Of a stretch of 64,000 nucleotides of DNA, positions 33,437-45,601 are shown one piece after another (the first letter of the stretch is position 1; each line of letters begins with the position of its first letter). Position numbers and translations under genes: made by a program. The notes under the pieces are model-generated. The model saw nothing but the letters and a program-made list of their open reading frames with translations, had not been told where the DNA came from and made no database searches. This DNA comes from Patellaria atrata CBS 101060 (taxonomy: Eukaryota; Ascomycota; Dothideomycetes; Patellariales; Patellariaceae), in contig MU006094.1 of NCBI GenBank assembly GCA_010093705.1, forward strand, positions 657,550-721,549, read 5' to 3'.

Positions 33437-34495
33437 TCATCCTCCTGTTTCGCTTTGACTTTCGAGAGCTTTGAAAAAGGGCGCCATTTCATGCTCACAA
33501 GATGATGTCTTCTCTTTATCACATCCTTCGAAACTAATTACGAAATCTCCTTCCTTGTACGTTGCACCGACATTTTTCCCACTATGATCTTTGTATAGCG
33601 ATGCCATAGTTCGCTGGGGTATCAACGCTAACTTTGCCAGAATTGTACCATGCCATCTAATACGGGTCAGTATATGAGGAGCTTGTCGCAACATTCGGCT
33701 TGCGGCACTCACTGTACGATATGCTCTAAAGCATGCTGCTCACCCTTCTGGAAATTGTAAGACCGGTACAACGGGTCGAACCATGCGTCCAAGAAGTACT
33801 TCGCCCACTCCCCTCGACGTATTATAAAGCTATTATGTACTAAACCCTCCTTATCTTGGGTAATAACAAAGTCTATTCTATCGCCTTTCAAGTGGCTGAA
33901 GGTCTTGATCACGCTGTCGGGCGGTACGACTGGGACGTCGGTTATCATGAGGTCTTCTAGACGCTTCGTATCCATGATATGTTCTTCGATTGATAGTTCT
34001 GGGTTCATTATGAGGGCCCGATAATCGAGGTAAAAGAAATAGGTCGTGTAAGGATAGAGTGTCATGGCGTGGCGTATAGCTGGTATTCTAGCCCAGCTTT
34101 TGGGGGTGGTCTTTTCAATAGGATAATCATTTTCGTTTGGAAAAAAAGTCTCATATCCTGCACCAGAGATTATGAGTATTGGATCTTTAAGAACAAAACT
34201 GAACCCTACCGTGCTTCGCCGCATATTCTTGCCTGTTCTTCTTGATTGCCACATTGAAGTTATCATGAAGATCTGGATTAATCGTAGTCACAATAACAAC
34301 TGGTGGTGTTCCAGGTGGTATAGACTCTGAACTCGAGCCGGATACTTTCGATAGGAGGAAGATGAGGGTCAAAACTCCAAATGCAATAATACCCAGATAT
34401 TGTAGCCGACTCCTTCGTAGAAGTGACGATCGTGATGCCTTAAAAGCATATGGTGGAGGATGCGAGGTCTTCCGAGGAGGTCCAGCGAAATGCAT
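33437..34495 (-). CDS. GT34 alpha-mannosyltransferase (Mnn10/Mnn11-like Golgi enzyme)
   Basis: Exons 34495-34210, 34157-33713 and 33656-33437 encode 316 residues; introns are 52 nt (donor GTAGGG) and 56 nt (donor GTGAGT). This is a type II Golgi membrane protein: short basic cytosolic tail, one helix at about 32-49 (YLGIIAFGVLTLIFLLS), then a lumenal domain. The GMA12/MNN10 domain is recognisable: YETFFPN, WARIPAIRHAM, YFFYLDYRALIMNP (the DXD-like site, here LDY-R-A), HNSFIIRRGEWAKYFLDAW and EQHALEHIVQWH. Such subunits belong to the Mnn9-Mnn10-Mnn11 complex that extends the alpha-1,6 mannan backbone of N-glycans. Mnn10 versus Mnn11 is not decided; the variant DXD resembles Mnn11-type proteins. 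All three exons join in frame with no breaks. Confidence 0.88.
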
Positions 34496-35184
34496 CGCAG
34501 CAAATTGCGCCTTCACAAAGGAGGCGCACGTATTCACGATAATGGTCCCCGACCCGGGGGGTTTACGGTTCTTGTGAAGATGGAAGGTTATTAAAACGAC
34601 ATAATCATGCGGAAGAATTGTAATCCATGGAGGGAACAAGCACAGAAATTTTGTTAGAAGGAGCAGAGGTCAAAGGTAGATTATGGTAATACTATCTACC
34701 ATGTCGAGAGTTTTATTATCTTCCAAGGGTTCGAGAATTGACACAATGGGCAAGATGCAAGTGAATTCTCACCGCCTTCGTTTTTCTGAGGCGGGTAACG
34801 CGCCTAAACCTGGGGCGAGGTGCCCCGAAAGAAACCCTCAAAGTATCGGCGTCTATTCGCCCATGTGCCACCCCCTATTTTGCTGAACAACCGTCATCTC
34901 ATTAAGCTTGTACGGAGTATAAGGTAACCACCATCCTCAGACCTATCCCTCGTCTTAAGCATCTTGATAGATTGCTACAAATGAATCTTCCTAACTCGAG
35001 GCTTTCTCTTCGCGTCATAGCGGTCCCATAATCGTGGTTGTCGTATTGCCAGTCTCGAGCCAGCTCATGTTTAGAGAAGAAGTTTCCCCAAGATCATAGT
35101 TATCCCTGTTTTTTTTCCTTCTGTACTGCACTATTCTCTGACTGTGGAACTCCTCTAAATCTACTCGATGCGTTCTGGTGGTTG
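34496..35184. other. Intergenic, no supported gene
   Basis: Upstream flank of the GT34 gene. The minus-strand frame continues 48 codons upstream of the chosen start without conserved features. Confidence 0.55.
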
Positions 35185-36237
35185 TTAACCTATTGATAAC
35201 ACTACATCCACTAAAGTCTTAAAGTCGCAACAAGGCTCGATCATAATCAAAAGTGTACTGGACGAATATTGTTGTACAAGGATAGGATTCCAAAAATTGT
35301 GCCTACTGAACGTGGTGGAGCTGAAGAAAGGGAACTTTTCAGTCAACCTAGCTCGTCTCAGATCCGCTGCTTTCCTTTTTGTAGCATCTTCCCATACTTC
35401 TTCTGTGATTTTTAAGCTGTCCTCGAAGACCTCTCTAGTAGCGATATCTAGTCTGTGTCCGGCCCACTCTCTACATCTTCCATGATCGATCCACTTAATC
35501 TCCGACAGAATGAGTCCTGCGAAAAGCTCCGTACCATAAAAGAGGTGTGTACAGTCTTTATCGAAATATTTTATCAGTTCGTTGCCATCAACGTAACTTT
35601 TGACAGTAAGGTTACGTAACACGCAGAATGCGTTCCGACCCATCGATGCCCGTAATCAGCAAGTCAATCCCGGAACCCGCTCTCTATCACCTCCTGTGGC
35701 CACAATATGCCAGTTGATTTATCGATTTTCAAAGAAATTTTTAGTCCGGGCATTCCGTACAACCTTCTCATGAGTGGATCATACAACGAGTCTTTCGTTA
35801 ATCGATTCCCGTAACAATAATGCGCAAATCGGCTCAGTTTGACTGTATAAGACTGTCTTATGCATTCATCTTCTCTCGGCACCTTAACTTGGACCTCATT
35901 TCCACTTCTCTATTTTATACGTACCTTCTGCGCAAAAGTCATCCATTTCTTTTACCTCCTTTTCTGTTAAAATGCCTGGTGGCAGAGTCTTTGCATTGAA
36001 TGCTAGCAATATAATACGATCGCCTGCCCAGGATAAAGCATTCCTTTCGATCAATTTCCTCGTTGTATTTTGGTTTACAATCCACCAGTCCCAACAGGTT
36101 AAGCCCAGGCATACTATGTCCACATCTTCTAGAAAGTCTAGCACATTATGGAATACGTCGAGTGGTAGTCTCGGAAGAAATCTATCGCCTCCCGTTGACC
36201 TTCTTCTTGCCATTGTACTTTCAAGGTCTAGATTCAA
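35185..36237 (-). pseudogene. F-box protein gene, degenerating
   Basis: The first part (36237-35925) encodes a clear F-box: RFLPRLPLDVFHNVLDFLED, then VDIVCLGLTCWDWW. A donor GTACGT at 35924 could join to 35887 (KVPREDECIRQSYTV) with an intron of only 37 nt; otherwise a TGA closes the frame at 35896. A second block to 35664 (AHYCYGNRLTKDSL, then KIDKSTGILWPQEV) ends in TGA, and a third in a shifted frame (35643-35185) gives NAFCVLRNLTVKSYVDGNEL, FAGLILSEIKWIDHGR and LDIATREVFEDSLKI, the pattern of the C-terminal domain of many fungal F-box hypothetical proteins. At least one frame change separates blocks two and three. Intact members would be substrate receptors of SCF ubiquitin ligases. Confidence 0.6.
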
Positions 36238-36260
36238 AGCCTGGAATGGAGGTAGAGCAA

Positions 36261-36527
36261 TCAGAAAGGGTAACCTTCGACGGCAATAACGGAGGTAATA
36301 TAAGCCACTTCGCGCTTAACAATCGACCTCGAAATATCCTTAGCCAGTATTTCCTTCTTGTCTATATCGAGCATTCTATACGCCACTTCCATCTCGAAGC
36401 TCTTCGTAGTATTCAGAAGGTCAACAGTACTTAGAAGACAGCCAAATATCTCAAGTTTGAGAGTGTGTGGAAGCCACGAAGCCGATGGAGGGAGCGCTGG
36501 AACTTCAAATTGCTTAAAAGTTCGCAA
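36261..36527 (-). pseudogene. F-box-like N-terminal fragment
   Basis: An 88-codon frame with ASWLPHTLKLEIFGCLLST followed by VDLLNTTKSFEMEVAYRM matches the LP-x-x-LKLEI helix pattern at the start of fungal F-box-like proteins. It ends at 36261 without the rest of a protein, 24 bases before the next F-box locus. It may be a truncated duplicate or a separate small gene. The adjacent F-box start at 36237 makes two F-box-like starts in tandem on the same strand. Confidence 0.4.
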
Positions 36528-37369
36528 TGAAAGATTGAGATGTTAGGACGATTACTTATAAACTTGCTAGCCTTCAGGCAACGACAAATTTAAAGACATT
36601 GAGCGACATTTTGCGTTGTACGGCACCGCGGCATATCCCTTTCCTGAACCCAATGGGCATTTCAACTTTAACTTTTTTGGTTTTGAGAAATAATCTTTTC
36701 CCCTTATACTATGGATCTTCGTTTCGATCGCTCTTCAACTAAAGCTGCTGAATTATTCAAGTTATTTTGTGTCTATACACCACATCAAAGCAGCAAAAAG
36801 GCAATGGAAATAGGGGATTGAAGACGCTGACAACCTTCAGCCCAGGGAAACATGACCTACTTTAGTACGCAAAGAGAGACATCTAGTGCGAACAAATGTG
36901 TCGTCTTTCCAAGCTATGCAGTGCTCTACCTGGGAATGTGACCTTAGCAATATTGCAATTTGGGCAGACCGCATTTCTTAGAACGACGTCTGTATACGAA
37001 TTTGACTTCTATCATATGAAGATTATTGATTAGTTAGCTTTAGGACTATATAGAACTGATTTTGTATATTGTCTAAAGTCGAGCTAATATCCAAATATCG
37101 GGTTGAGTTATCGGTTTCCATTGTGTCGGCTCGCTCCTATAACCCTCATTTATACGCGACAGATTGGGTTATTAAAACCCTGGCCAAACGGCCCGACCAT
37201 TGCGAAGCACGTCATTTTGAGGCCTTCCCTATGAATTAGACAACGTACTAGTTATGTCGATTTTCCTATAGATTGGGCATGCTGCCTTAAATTCTAGGAT
37301 CCCGTTGAAGACAGCAGCTCACAAACTACAACCTTCCTAGGATCGAGACAACACAGTATACCACTCACA
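36528..37369. other. Intergenic between divergent loci
   Basis: No gene supported; the last 100 bases are the leader of the secreted-protein gene. Confidence 0.6.
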
Positions 37370-38006
37370 ATGCACTCCCAATTATTTACACACTTCGGTC
37401 TCCTCTCTCTAGCGCTGGCGGCTCCTCAGGGCACGCCGACAACATCTGCTGGGCCGGGAACAACTCTTCAAAAGGGTTATTACTGGATCCGCGCGGTAGC
37501 ATCGCCCAACTTTCATAAATACCTCCAGACTAAACCGGCATACCAGCCAGGAATTGCTCTGATCGAGTCATATACCACTGCAGGCCAATTCCAAATCGTT
37601 TCAGGTCAACTCGCAGAGCTTGTCAGCGCTCCTGGAGCTGCTGAAGAGTTCCTGTACGCGAACGTCGCCCAAACTAAGACCCACGACGGAAGGACTTTGG
37701 CGGTATCCTTTAACACGACAAAAAATGATTACGGTACTTGGGCATGGAGTGGCGATGCGTTGACCTGGAGTGCACCGGACCAGCAGAGACCGAATGCGGC
37801 TGCGCATTATGTGTGTCAAGGACAGCAGTTGTTTATCAATCTTGGAGCGTATCTCTATAACTGGCCAAGTGGATGCGCAGATCAAACCGTAAGTTTTCAA
37901 TAGACTCGAATTGGTGTATAACATCATACAATCGGTTGTGATTTAAGATCTTTCTGCTGAATAATATTAGATCCATTACTATAACGATGCAAAGGCGAAT
38001 AACTAA
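37370..38006 (+). CDS. Secreted protein of about 184 residues, function unknown
   Basis: Exons 37370-37888 and 37971-38006 join at GTAAGT and ATTAG (82-nt intron) to give 184 residues ending IHYYNDAKANN. Reading through instead ends eight codons-worth later at 37903, but the spliced end is more natural. A signal peptide is present (MHSQLFTHFGLLSLALA). The mature domain has YYWIRAVASPNFHKYLQ, a Gly/Thr-rich core (TWAWSGDALTWSAP) and two cysteines (YVCQGQQLF and SGCADQ) likely bridged. The pattern fits a beta-rich extracellular fungal protein; I cannot name an enzyme family. Confidence 0.8.
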
Positions 38007-39949
38007 GGCTTGAAGCGTAGGAAGAGAGGACTGTTAAGTAATAATACAAGTACATACCAGTGGTTAATTATCAATCGAGTTAACAGATTGATGTTTGCTC
38101 TATTAACGAAGCCCGGATATCATCTCCTACTCTCCTACCTAATGACTCTCTATCATTCCTTGTTATGTTGTCCAGGACAGTCGTTTCTTCTTGTATAGTT
38201 ATACAACGGGATATTCGTTCTTGTCTACATCGAGCCAACGTAAAATCTATAAAATAAAGTCGAGGGGAAAAAGATCCCCTGAAGGAAGATTTGTATCAGC
38301 ATCGAAGAGTCATCACCTGCCGTTTGGGAGAGATTCTCAAAGTGTACATCTGTATTATCTCACTCCAGGAGAAGGCCTTAAAGGTCTGTGAAACCCGGTT
38401 CTGTTCCTATTATTCGACCGTCATGGGCTAATTTTAGCAGGACATACCTCTCTTCGATTTGTCTTAATGTTCCGAGATCGTAATTCTCTTAGGATAAGGC
38501 GGAATTGTGAGAGTACTATCTAGGTTACATTGTCTGATAAAGTCATAGGCCGTCTTGATATTCCTGCTGGTGGTAAACCTTAAGCGATTCCGTATAATGT
38601 ACTGTCCAAGCTTGGAGGGATATATGTACAAAAAATGATTGTACAGGCATGTGAAGTACTATAGAGTAAGATATTTGTTGACGGCTATAACTTCCCCTGT
38701 CCCTCCCACCCTTCCCCGCAACAACACCCCTGTTTACCCCAGACAAGCCATGCAAAAAGCCGTTAACTAAGCTAATCATGCTTAAATTTACACTTCCGAC
38801 CGCTTATACCTACTACCCCACAATCTCCGAATATGTAAGGATAGCGAAACATTTTCTAATAACCTCGCTATAAACCTAGAAGGCCAAGAGCCATACTATG
38901 GGTGTATTACAAGTTGATACTTGTCGAGCATTTATTAAATTTCCCCTACCTTATCCTTCCTCTCACCTTCTCTTCGTTTGCCTCTACTCCTTTTATAAAC
39001 ATAATCTTTCGTTAGCCTTCTTTCTTTCGCCGCGCTATAGCCAATGTTGCATCGCAGATTTTGAATAACTAGTATTCCGTGTTTGCCGCTTGGAAACGAG
39101 CATGTACCCATAGAACTTCCTCACTCATTAGCATGAGCTTTTCTAAGTGCTATACAAATACACCCGAACCATGGTTTAAGGCCCAGATCCAGACGCCAGT
39201 GAATGAAAAGACATGTTAGACAAGCCTACTCGATGGTTATTATGACTTTCAATGAGCATCACGCAAGAGTTGTTATAAAGTTGTTTTGCTCAGGATAAAG
39301 GTAAATTGGGCTCATCCCCTGATATGCTCTCGATAAAAATCTGTCTTAAAGCATTCGCATCTTCAGTCGACTAGCATAAGTCCCGATTTGTTTGTTATAA
39401 GTCATTCTTTGTTCACTGTTCTCGATTTGACTGCTATCTCAACACAAAATCCCATTGTGGTTTGGTTCGGTTCGATCCTGTCACACTCGTAGAATCCTCG
39501 TGAGATATAACTTGGATACCTGGGATCTTATATTATCCACCTATCCGTTCAAGCCCCGGCAGTCGATACAAAAGCCGACGCTGACGGGAGTATAGGTTCC
39601 CCTACTCAACAATCTATTCTTTTGATCTAGAATAATCGTGCGACTAAACCCAGGGGTCGTATGGACACGGCTATCTGCCCAAATCTGATCGAAGTTATTT
39701 CAATAGGCTGGAAAAAGAAATATCAACCTCCGAAGCCGTGGGTTTCCGGTACTTGAGTGACACGACGAGGATCATGTTGCCGACCAATTTTAATATCTTT
39801 ACTTGGCTTTTGATGAGTTTTCTATAATTTATTTTCTGGGCGCGAGCTTTGCACCTTCTCTATTGTGTATCTGGAAATGTATAAGAACATGGCACCGATA
39901 CCATCTTGTCAAATCTTCAGTGTGGTTATTGTAAACTTCGAACGCAAAG
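38007..39949. other. Gene desert
   Basis: Nearly 2 kb of AT-rich sequence with no supported reading frame, tRNA or clear repeat. The right end serves as promoter of the DUF1996 gene. Confidence 0.6.
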
Positions 39950-41134
39950 ATGCAGTGGAATTCACTCGTTGCTCTCGCCCTCAGCGCGTCCAGCGTTAAT
40001 GCGATGCTTCGTTTCTCGTGCTCGCAGCTTACAACTGAGAGACTTGACCCGTAAGATATCTCTCCATGACTTACGAAATCTCCTCTAATTGACGTGTTTT
40101 AGCTTGGTCTTCCCAGGAGCCAACCCATCTCCTCATGTTCATCAGATCGTCGGAGGAGTGCGTATCACTACCCCTTTGCTACTCTCATTGCTCATCAGCT
40201 ATAGAATGCCTTCAACACCACGATGAACCCTAGTCTTGACCTCCCTTCTCAAGCTACATGCACATCCTGCACCTTCTCGGAAGATTTCTCAAACTACTGG
40301 ACTGCTGTTCTGTACTTCCGCGCTAAGAACGGAACCTTCAAGCGTGTCCCTCAGGCCGGCAACCAGTTCCTCGAACAGGCCAACGGCGGGATGACAGTTT
40401 ACTATATCCCCCCGTACGATGGCAGGACCAAGGTCACCGCCTTCCGACCCGTAAGCTCCCTTCCACCCAACTTCTTGAAATCAGCCCAATCTAACATCCC
40501 CCCCCAGGGTTTCCGCATGCTCACCGGAGATCCCATGCTCCGCAACCGCGTCGAGAACGCCGAGCACCGCTCCCTCAGTTTCCGATGCTGGGACGCCAAC
40601 TTCGGCGGCGAGCAAGGCGCACCCGGAACGGGCCGAGACACGAGAGAGCTGCCGAACAAGCCCTGCCCGGGCGGCATCCGCGCCAACATCTTCTTCCCGA
40701 CCTGCTGGGACGGTAAGAATCTCGATTCCGCAGACCACAAATCCCACGTCGCCTTCCCCTCCTCTGGCTCCTTCGAGTCCGGTGGGCCCTGCCCGTCCAG
40801 CCACCCTGTTAAGATCCCCCAAATCCTCTACGAGACGTTCTGGGATACGCGTCAGTTTAACAATAAGGCGGACTGGCCTACTGATGGCAGTCAGCCCTTT
40901 GTCTTCAGCATGGGTGATCCGACTGGCTATGGGACGCACGGTGATTATGTGTTCGGGTGGAAGGGCGACGCTCTGCAGAGGGCGATGGATCAGAATTGCA
41001 ATGTCAACTGTCCGACGCTGAAGAGTCAGAGTTATCAGCAGGCGAATTCGTGCAAGATGAATGCGAGGGTTAGGGAGGATATTGATGGGTGGTTGAGCAA
41101 GTTACCCGGGAGCAACCCTTTGACTTTCAACTAG
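39950..41134 (+). CDS. DUF1996 secreted protein
   Basis: Four exons, 39950-40050, 40103-40157, 40205-40450 and 40508-41134, encode 342 residues; introns are 52, 47 and 57 nt. A signal peptide ([18 protein letters not shown]) is followed by the conserved DUF1996 start [21 protein letters not shown] and [13 protein letters not shown]. Later signatures include [45 protein letters not shown] and [21 protein letters not shown]. The family is widespread in ascomycete secretomes, with His, Trp and Cys conserved; biochemical function is not established. Unlike many relatives no WSC domain follows. The third intron is a multiple of three without stops, so retention would insert 19 residues. Coding composition shifts from C-rich to G-rich after about 40850. 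Confidence 0.93.
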
Positions 41135-41469
41135 ATGTTAGGCGAGAGTTTAGCATGTAAATGGGGTTAATCGGATTGTTTATATACCACTTTAGAAGGA
41201 GCGGGATTTTGAATAATCAGTGTAGTTCATGTAGTGTGAATTCAAGCATCAAAACCATAGATTGCTTCTTATCGCCCAGCAATACCATCTCCGTGTTGAA
41301 ATTTTGAATATATAGATAACAGCTCCACGCTGATATCAGAGAAGAATATATTGACCATGTAAAGACAGCCGCGCTATTAATAACTACAAGAAGGTAAGCA
41401 AGGGTATCTAACCGAAGTGTTTCAACACTTATCCTCGTGCAATGGAATGTACTCGCAACCTCAGTGTAC
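41135..41469. other. Intergenic between convergent genes
   Basis: Short 3' flanks of the DUF1996 and dynactin genes; nothing else seen. Confidence 0.6.
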
Positions 41470-44400
41470 CTATTCTACAATCACCAACGCTCTCTTGGTC
41501 TCCCCTACATTATCCCACCACCTCTCCTTCCTCTCCTCTAACAAACTCAACTGATACTGCGGCGTCGTCCGCTTGGGCCTCCACTTCAATCTCCCTTCCA
41601 CCTCCTGCTTCCCTAGTGTCACCGGGCTCGCCACATCTGGTAAATTCGTAAGGTCCCTCAAAATCTCCCTCGAACCTTTCCCTTGCGGCTCCTCACCCAT
41701 TGTGAAAGCTTCCAAGGCACCTGGCTGGGCCGGAAGTAGCGGTTCCTGGAGCCAGGTCCTACTGCTCGACTTCTGGGCACTCTCCCGCTGTGCAAAGCGG
41801 CGCAAGAAGCGAGTTGTGGATTCCAGCAGTTTGACATCCGCGCGCAAGCTGGCCAATTCCTTCGCCGTGGACGCAGACGCAATGACAGAAGCCTGATTCT
41901 GGCCCGACAAATTCGCAACCGTCTTCCTCTCATCTGCCATTCTTTGCCACTTATTTTTCTCCTGCTCCATAATCTCCAACTCCATGCTCTTCTTCTCCAA
42001 TCTCTGCTTCAACCCCTGTTCTTCGGCTTTGACATGTCCCATCATCTGTTCGAGCTCTTTGATCTTCGCGAGTTTCTTTGCTGAGTCCTTTGTTCGGGAT
42101 TCGAGGAGCTCGATTTTGACGTTTGCTTCTTCGAGCGACTGGTTTTTGAGTTTGAGTTCCATGGCTCGGCGGTGGATATCTTCGCGCAGTCTTTCCATCT
42201 CTTCTTGCGCGTCGATGCTGATGATTTTTGAGGCTTGAAGTTCTCTTGAGCGGAGGACCCACGGTGGAGTTGGACGCTCGAATTCGACAGTCATGTCGAG
42301 GGCGGATGTTGCGGTTTGAATGTCAGACACATCTGGCATTAACCGATTTAGTTTCGATGAAAGTGTAGAAAAGATATCGGATTCTGTGACATCGAAGTGG
42401 TTGGAGCTGGTTTTGTACATTACAGACTGTACTTCTGTAAACGTGAAAGGTTGTGTACGACCTTCCTCATGGAATAAACTGTACACATCTTTTCCAAGTT
42501 GGCGCGTGTATTCTGCGATCTCCTCAGCTGCTGATTCGCATTCCTCGAAAGACTCGGACGTCTCTTGTACTAGAGTAAGTGATCGAGCCTTTAGTTCCTG
42601 TAATGCGCGAACCGTCTTGCCGATAATCACTTTAGTGCTGCGGATCTGCGATACCATCGCATCAGCTCTGCTATTGAACCGCACAAGGTCTTCGTCGTCA
42701 TCAGAGTCCTCCGAGGCAGAGACCTTAGTGAGCACTGCAACTTTGACAAGGGTAAGGGCGGCTGTAGACGTTTCAAGATAGCTCTGTATGAGTAGTGTTC
42801 GCATGATAGTGGTATCCGCAAAACTCTCGTCGGTGTCCTCAATAAGATATTCTCCAAGATGGGTCATGACCGCAACCGATCTGTATATCATGTTAGAAAT
42901 CAATAACGCTTTAGTAATAGTACTGTACTAACCGCTGTAACTCTTCCGCGACCCGGTCCTCCTTGATCTCATCTTTCTTGAGACCCTCGACGTAAGTATT
43001 CAACGCTCTTTCAACAGGGTCAAGCTCATGAAGCGCACTCTCGAACTTTGAAAACCGTTCCAGTGGACAGCTACTTATGCTATTGATGAATCTATCGCAC
43101 ATCGCGAAAACCCAGGTTAGCTTGTCTAGAACGTCGCAAGCTTCGAAGACATCCTCAGTCCGACCGGAGGTGTCACGCCCGCTAACTCTCTCTTTGATAA
43201 ATCCGTGGAGTAAGTTAGACTTAAATGCGATGCGTTTGAATCTCAGAAGCGCTAGAATGGAATCCCGCTCCGATTGAAAAGCTTCCGGTAGGAATAACTG
43301 AACGATAGCAAGATGTTCCGCAGCTTCCTGAGCTTCCAGTTTCCGGAGTTCCATATCGATAGTCTTGATTTTAGAGTGTGCAGCTGAACTCTGGAGCTGT
43401 CTATTCATTTCCATCATTGCTTTTGAACGGCTGGCGAGCTCTTGTGCTTCTGTTTCAGAGATCTCCTTGGATGCTCTAAGGTCTTCAAGATCAGCTTGCA
43501 AATTAGTGACGAGTTCCCTGAAACGAGATATAGTATACTCCTGATCTACTAATGCTTCGTCATTTTGAGCAGTCCGACGGGCAAATTCGGCGATGACGGA
43601 ATCTTTCTGGTCAATGAACTCTTGTAGTTGCTTTTCGTGCTCTACATGATTGAGCTCAAGTTCATCGTTGAGCTCCTTCAGACTAGACAAATCATCTACT
43701 TCCGCCCGTAGTTCTTCTATACGTTCGTTAAGTGACAAGTTTTTGTCCGTTAGCTCCTCGATCATTTCTTCTGCGCCTAGAGCTGCATCCAACTGCTGTC
43801 TAAGGTCTTCAATGTCGGCTTCTGTTTCTAATAACTTCGCTTTCGTGTCATCATACTGCTCCTTGATATTTCCGTAGTCTTGAACTTCACCTTCGAGCTG
43901 TTTGATGTGATGTTTCATTTCAGCTTCTGATTCCTGTGTAATATCGCGGAGACGGAGTAAAGCTTCTCGTAGACGTTCGTTTTCTCTCTCCATCTGTAAC
44001 CATCCCTTATTTGTTCGCTCCTCCGGCGACATTTCTGTATTGAGCTCCTTGTTTTCGTCCTCTAAGATCTCGTTTTCGAGTTCTAGTTCTTCCATTCTCA
44101 CTCTTAAGTTTTCTAATTCAGCCTTTAATACTTCAGTTTGCTCCTCGGCCATTTCTCGATCTAATGTGGCCATTTCCATTATTGAGTCGTGCTCCGCTTG
44201 CATCACCTCAATTTCCTCCAATCGAGCCTCTGCCTCCTTAAGAGCCATTTTTAGCTCATGGTTCTCCTGTTGCTGAGGCTGGTATTTGGACTGTAGTTTT
44301 TGGATGATCCCTTCAAATCTATCTCGTTCCTGCTGAATTTTCTCCAACGTCTTCAGCTTATCCCTATCCTCGATTCTTTTCTTTTCCATGACTTTCAGTT

Positions 44401-45211
44401 TGGTCTGTAGTTCCTCCACCTCTTTGTTGCTAGTTGTCTGTCCCTTCGACATTGTGCTTGCGATAGACCGTGCAGTAGACACTGGTGGCGACGGGGACTT
44501 CTGGCTTGCTGCACTAACAGCGGAAGGCGTTCGCTTTGTTGCGGCATTTGTAGGGACAATAGAGCTCCTACGGGCTGTTATTCCTCTGGTAGGTGAGCCT
44601 GAGGGTGCAGCAACTGCTCGGCTGGCCCCTAGGGAAGGCCCGCCTAGAGAAGGTCGGCTTAATCTATTTGATGCATTTGTGGAAGATGTTGTAGACGGCG
44701 GCCCCATAGACATACGTTTGGACGGTGCAGCAGCGAGACTCTGTCGATTACGCGTTGTAGCAGAGGTGGTGGGGGCAGGCTTCTTTCCTGGAGACTAATA
44801 AACAGTTAGATCTCGCCCAGGGGTTTGAGGACATGGTGTACATACACTACGGCCTGTAGGAGAAGACGTTGACCTCGGAGCAGCAGCAATACTGGCTGGT
44901 CTACTCGTAGATTTCCTTACGGCAGCGCTGCTAGGCGGCACGACAGGCTTTCCATTGCTCTTCGCTGCTGGTGGTTTCGGTTGTTCCATGATTCTCCCGA
45001 CCCCAGTTGGTTTTAAAAACATGCCATGTCCCATCGGGCAATTGAAGTATCTTTCTCCTTGCACGGATCCATCGTTCTTCCCGCATTGTTCTTCGAATTC
45101 CACGCCTATCCAGAGTCCGGCTGCGAAAGAAGTCTCGCCAACAAAGCGTATGATGGCCTGGCGGCCATCATTAAGCTCAACAAGCTGCCCTAGCTTGTAG
45201 CCCTCGGTCAT
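41470..45211 (-). CDS. DCTN1: Dynactin subunit 1 (p150Glued)
   Basis: Exons 45211-44846, 44794-42933 and 42880-41470 encode 1212 residues; introns are 51 nt (GTATGT, ATTAG) and 52 nt (GTTAGT, ACAG). Residues 5-70 are a CAP-Gly domain (LGQLVELNDGRQAIIRFVG, AAGLWIGVEFEE) with the microtubule/EB1-binding GKNDG at 44-48. A basic Ser/Pro/Thr-rich linker (about 75-220) follows, then a long coiled coil (from KGQTTSNKEVEELQTKLK to about 600), a less regular middle (VAEELQRSVAVMTHLGEYLIED), and a second coiled coil (residues about 930-1110). This is the dynein-activating subunit that tethers dynactin to microtubules, called ro-3 or nudM in model fungi. The start is placed at MTEGYKLGQLV; the frame extends 33 codons upstream without conservation. 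Confidence 0.95.
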
Positions 45212-45601
45212 AATTTTCGGTTCATCAGTGATTTTGGGAATCAAACATGAGCAGGAGGGTGTTGATTCCTCCCTCGGGGTCCATAAGTGAGAGAGATGTT
45301 CCGTAAACACAGGTTACATTTGCGGGTCGCCCCGTTACGCAGCATAAACGCGCCAAGCAGTTGGCGTGTGCACGTGACCGATTCTCGATCAGATAGTCTC
45401 GACCCCTTACAATTTTCAGAAGTGTTGATTGTTCATATAATACAATAACGAGACAAGCAACACGGTGTGCAAACTGTATTGATTCATGAAGGTTCAAAAA
45501 AGGCACATCCACAATCCGTAAATGCTCGTTAATCATAATTTATATATATATTTACCTCGAGTAAATGAACACCCCAACATCTGAGCAATAGAAGGGTGAG
45601 G
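45212..45601. other. Intergenic, dynactin promoter side
   Basis: 3' end of the App1-type gene and upstream region of the dynactin gene, both on the minus strand, 390 bp apart. A short TA-repeat lies near 45540. Confidence 0.6.

Noticed and set aside
38007-39949. Hidden gene or mobile element in the gene desert
   Set aside because: No protein-like frame, no terminal repeats and no internal repeat could be found by eye.
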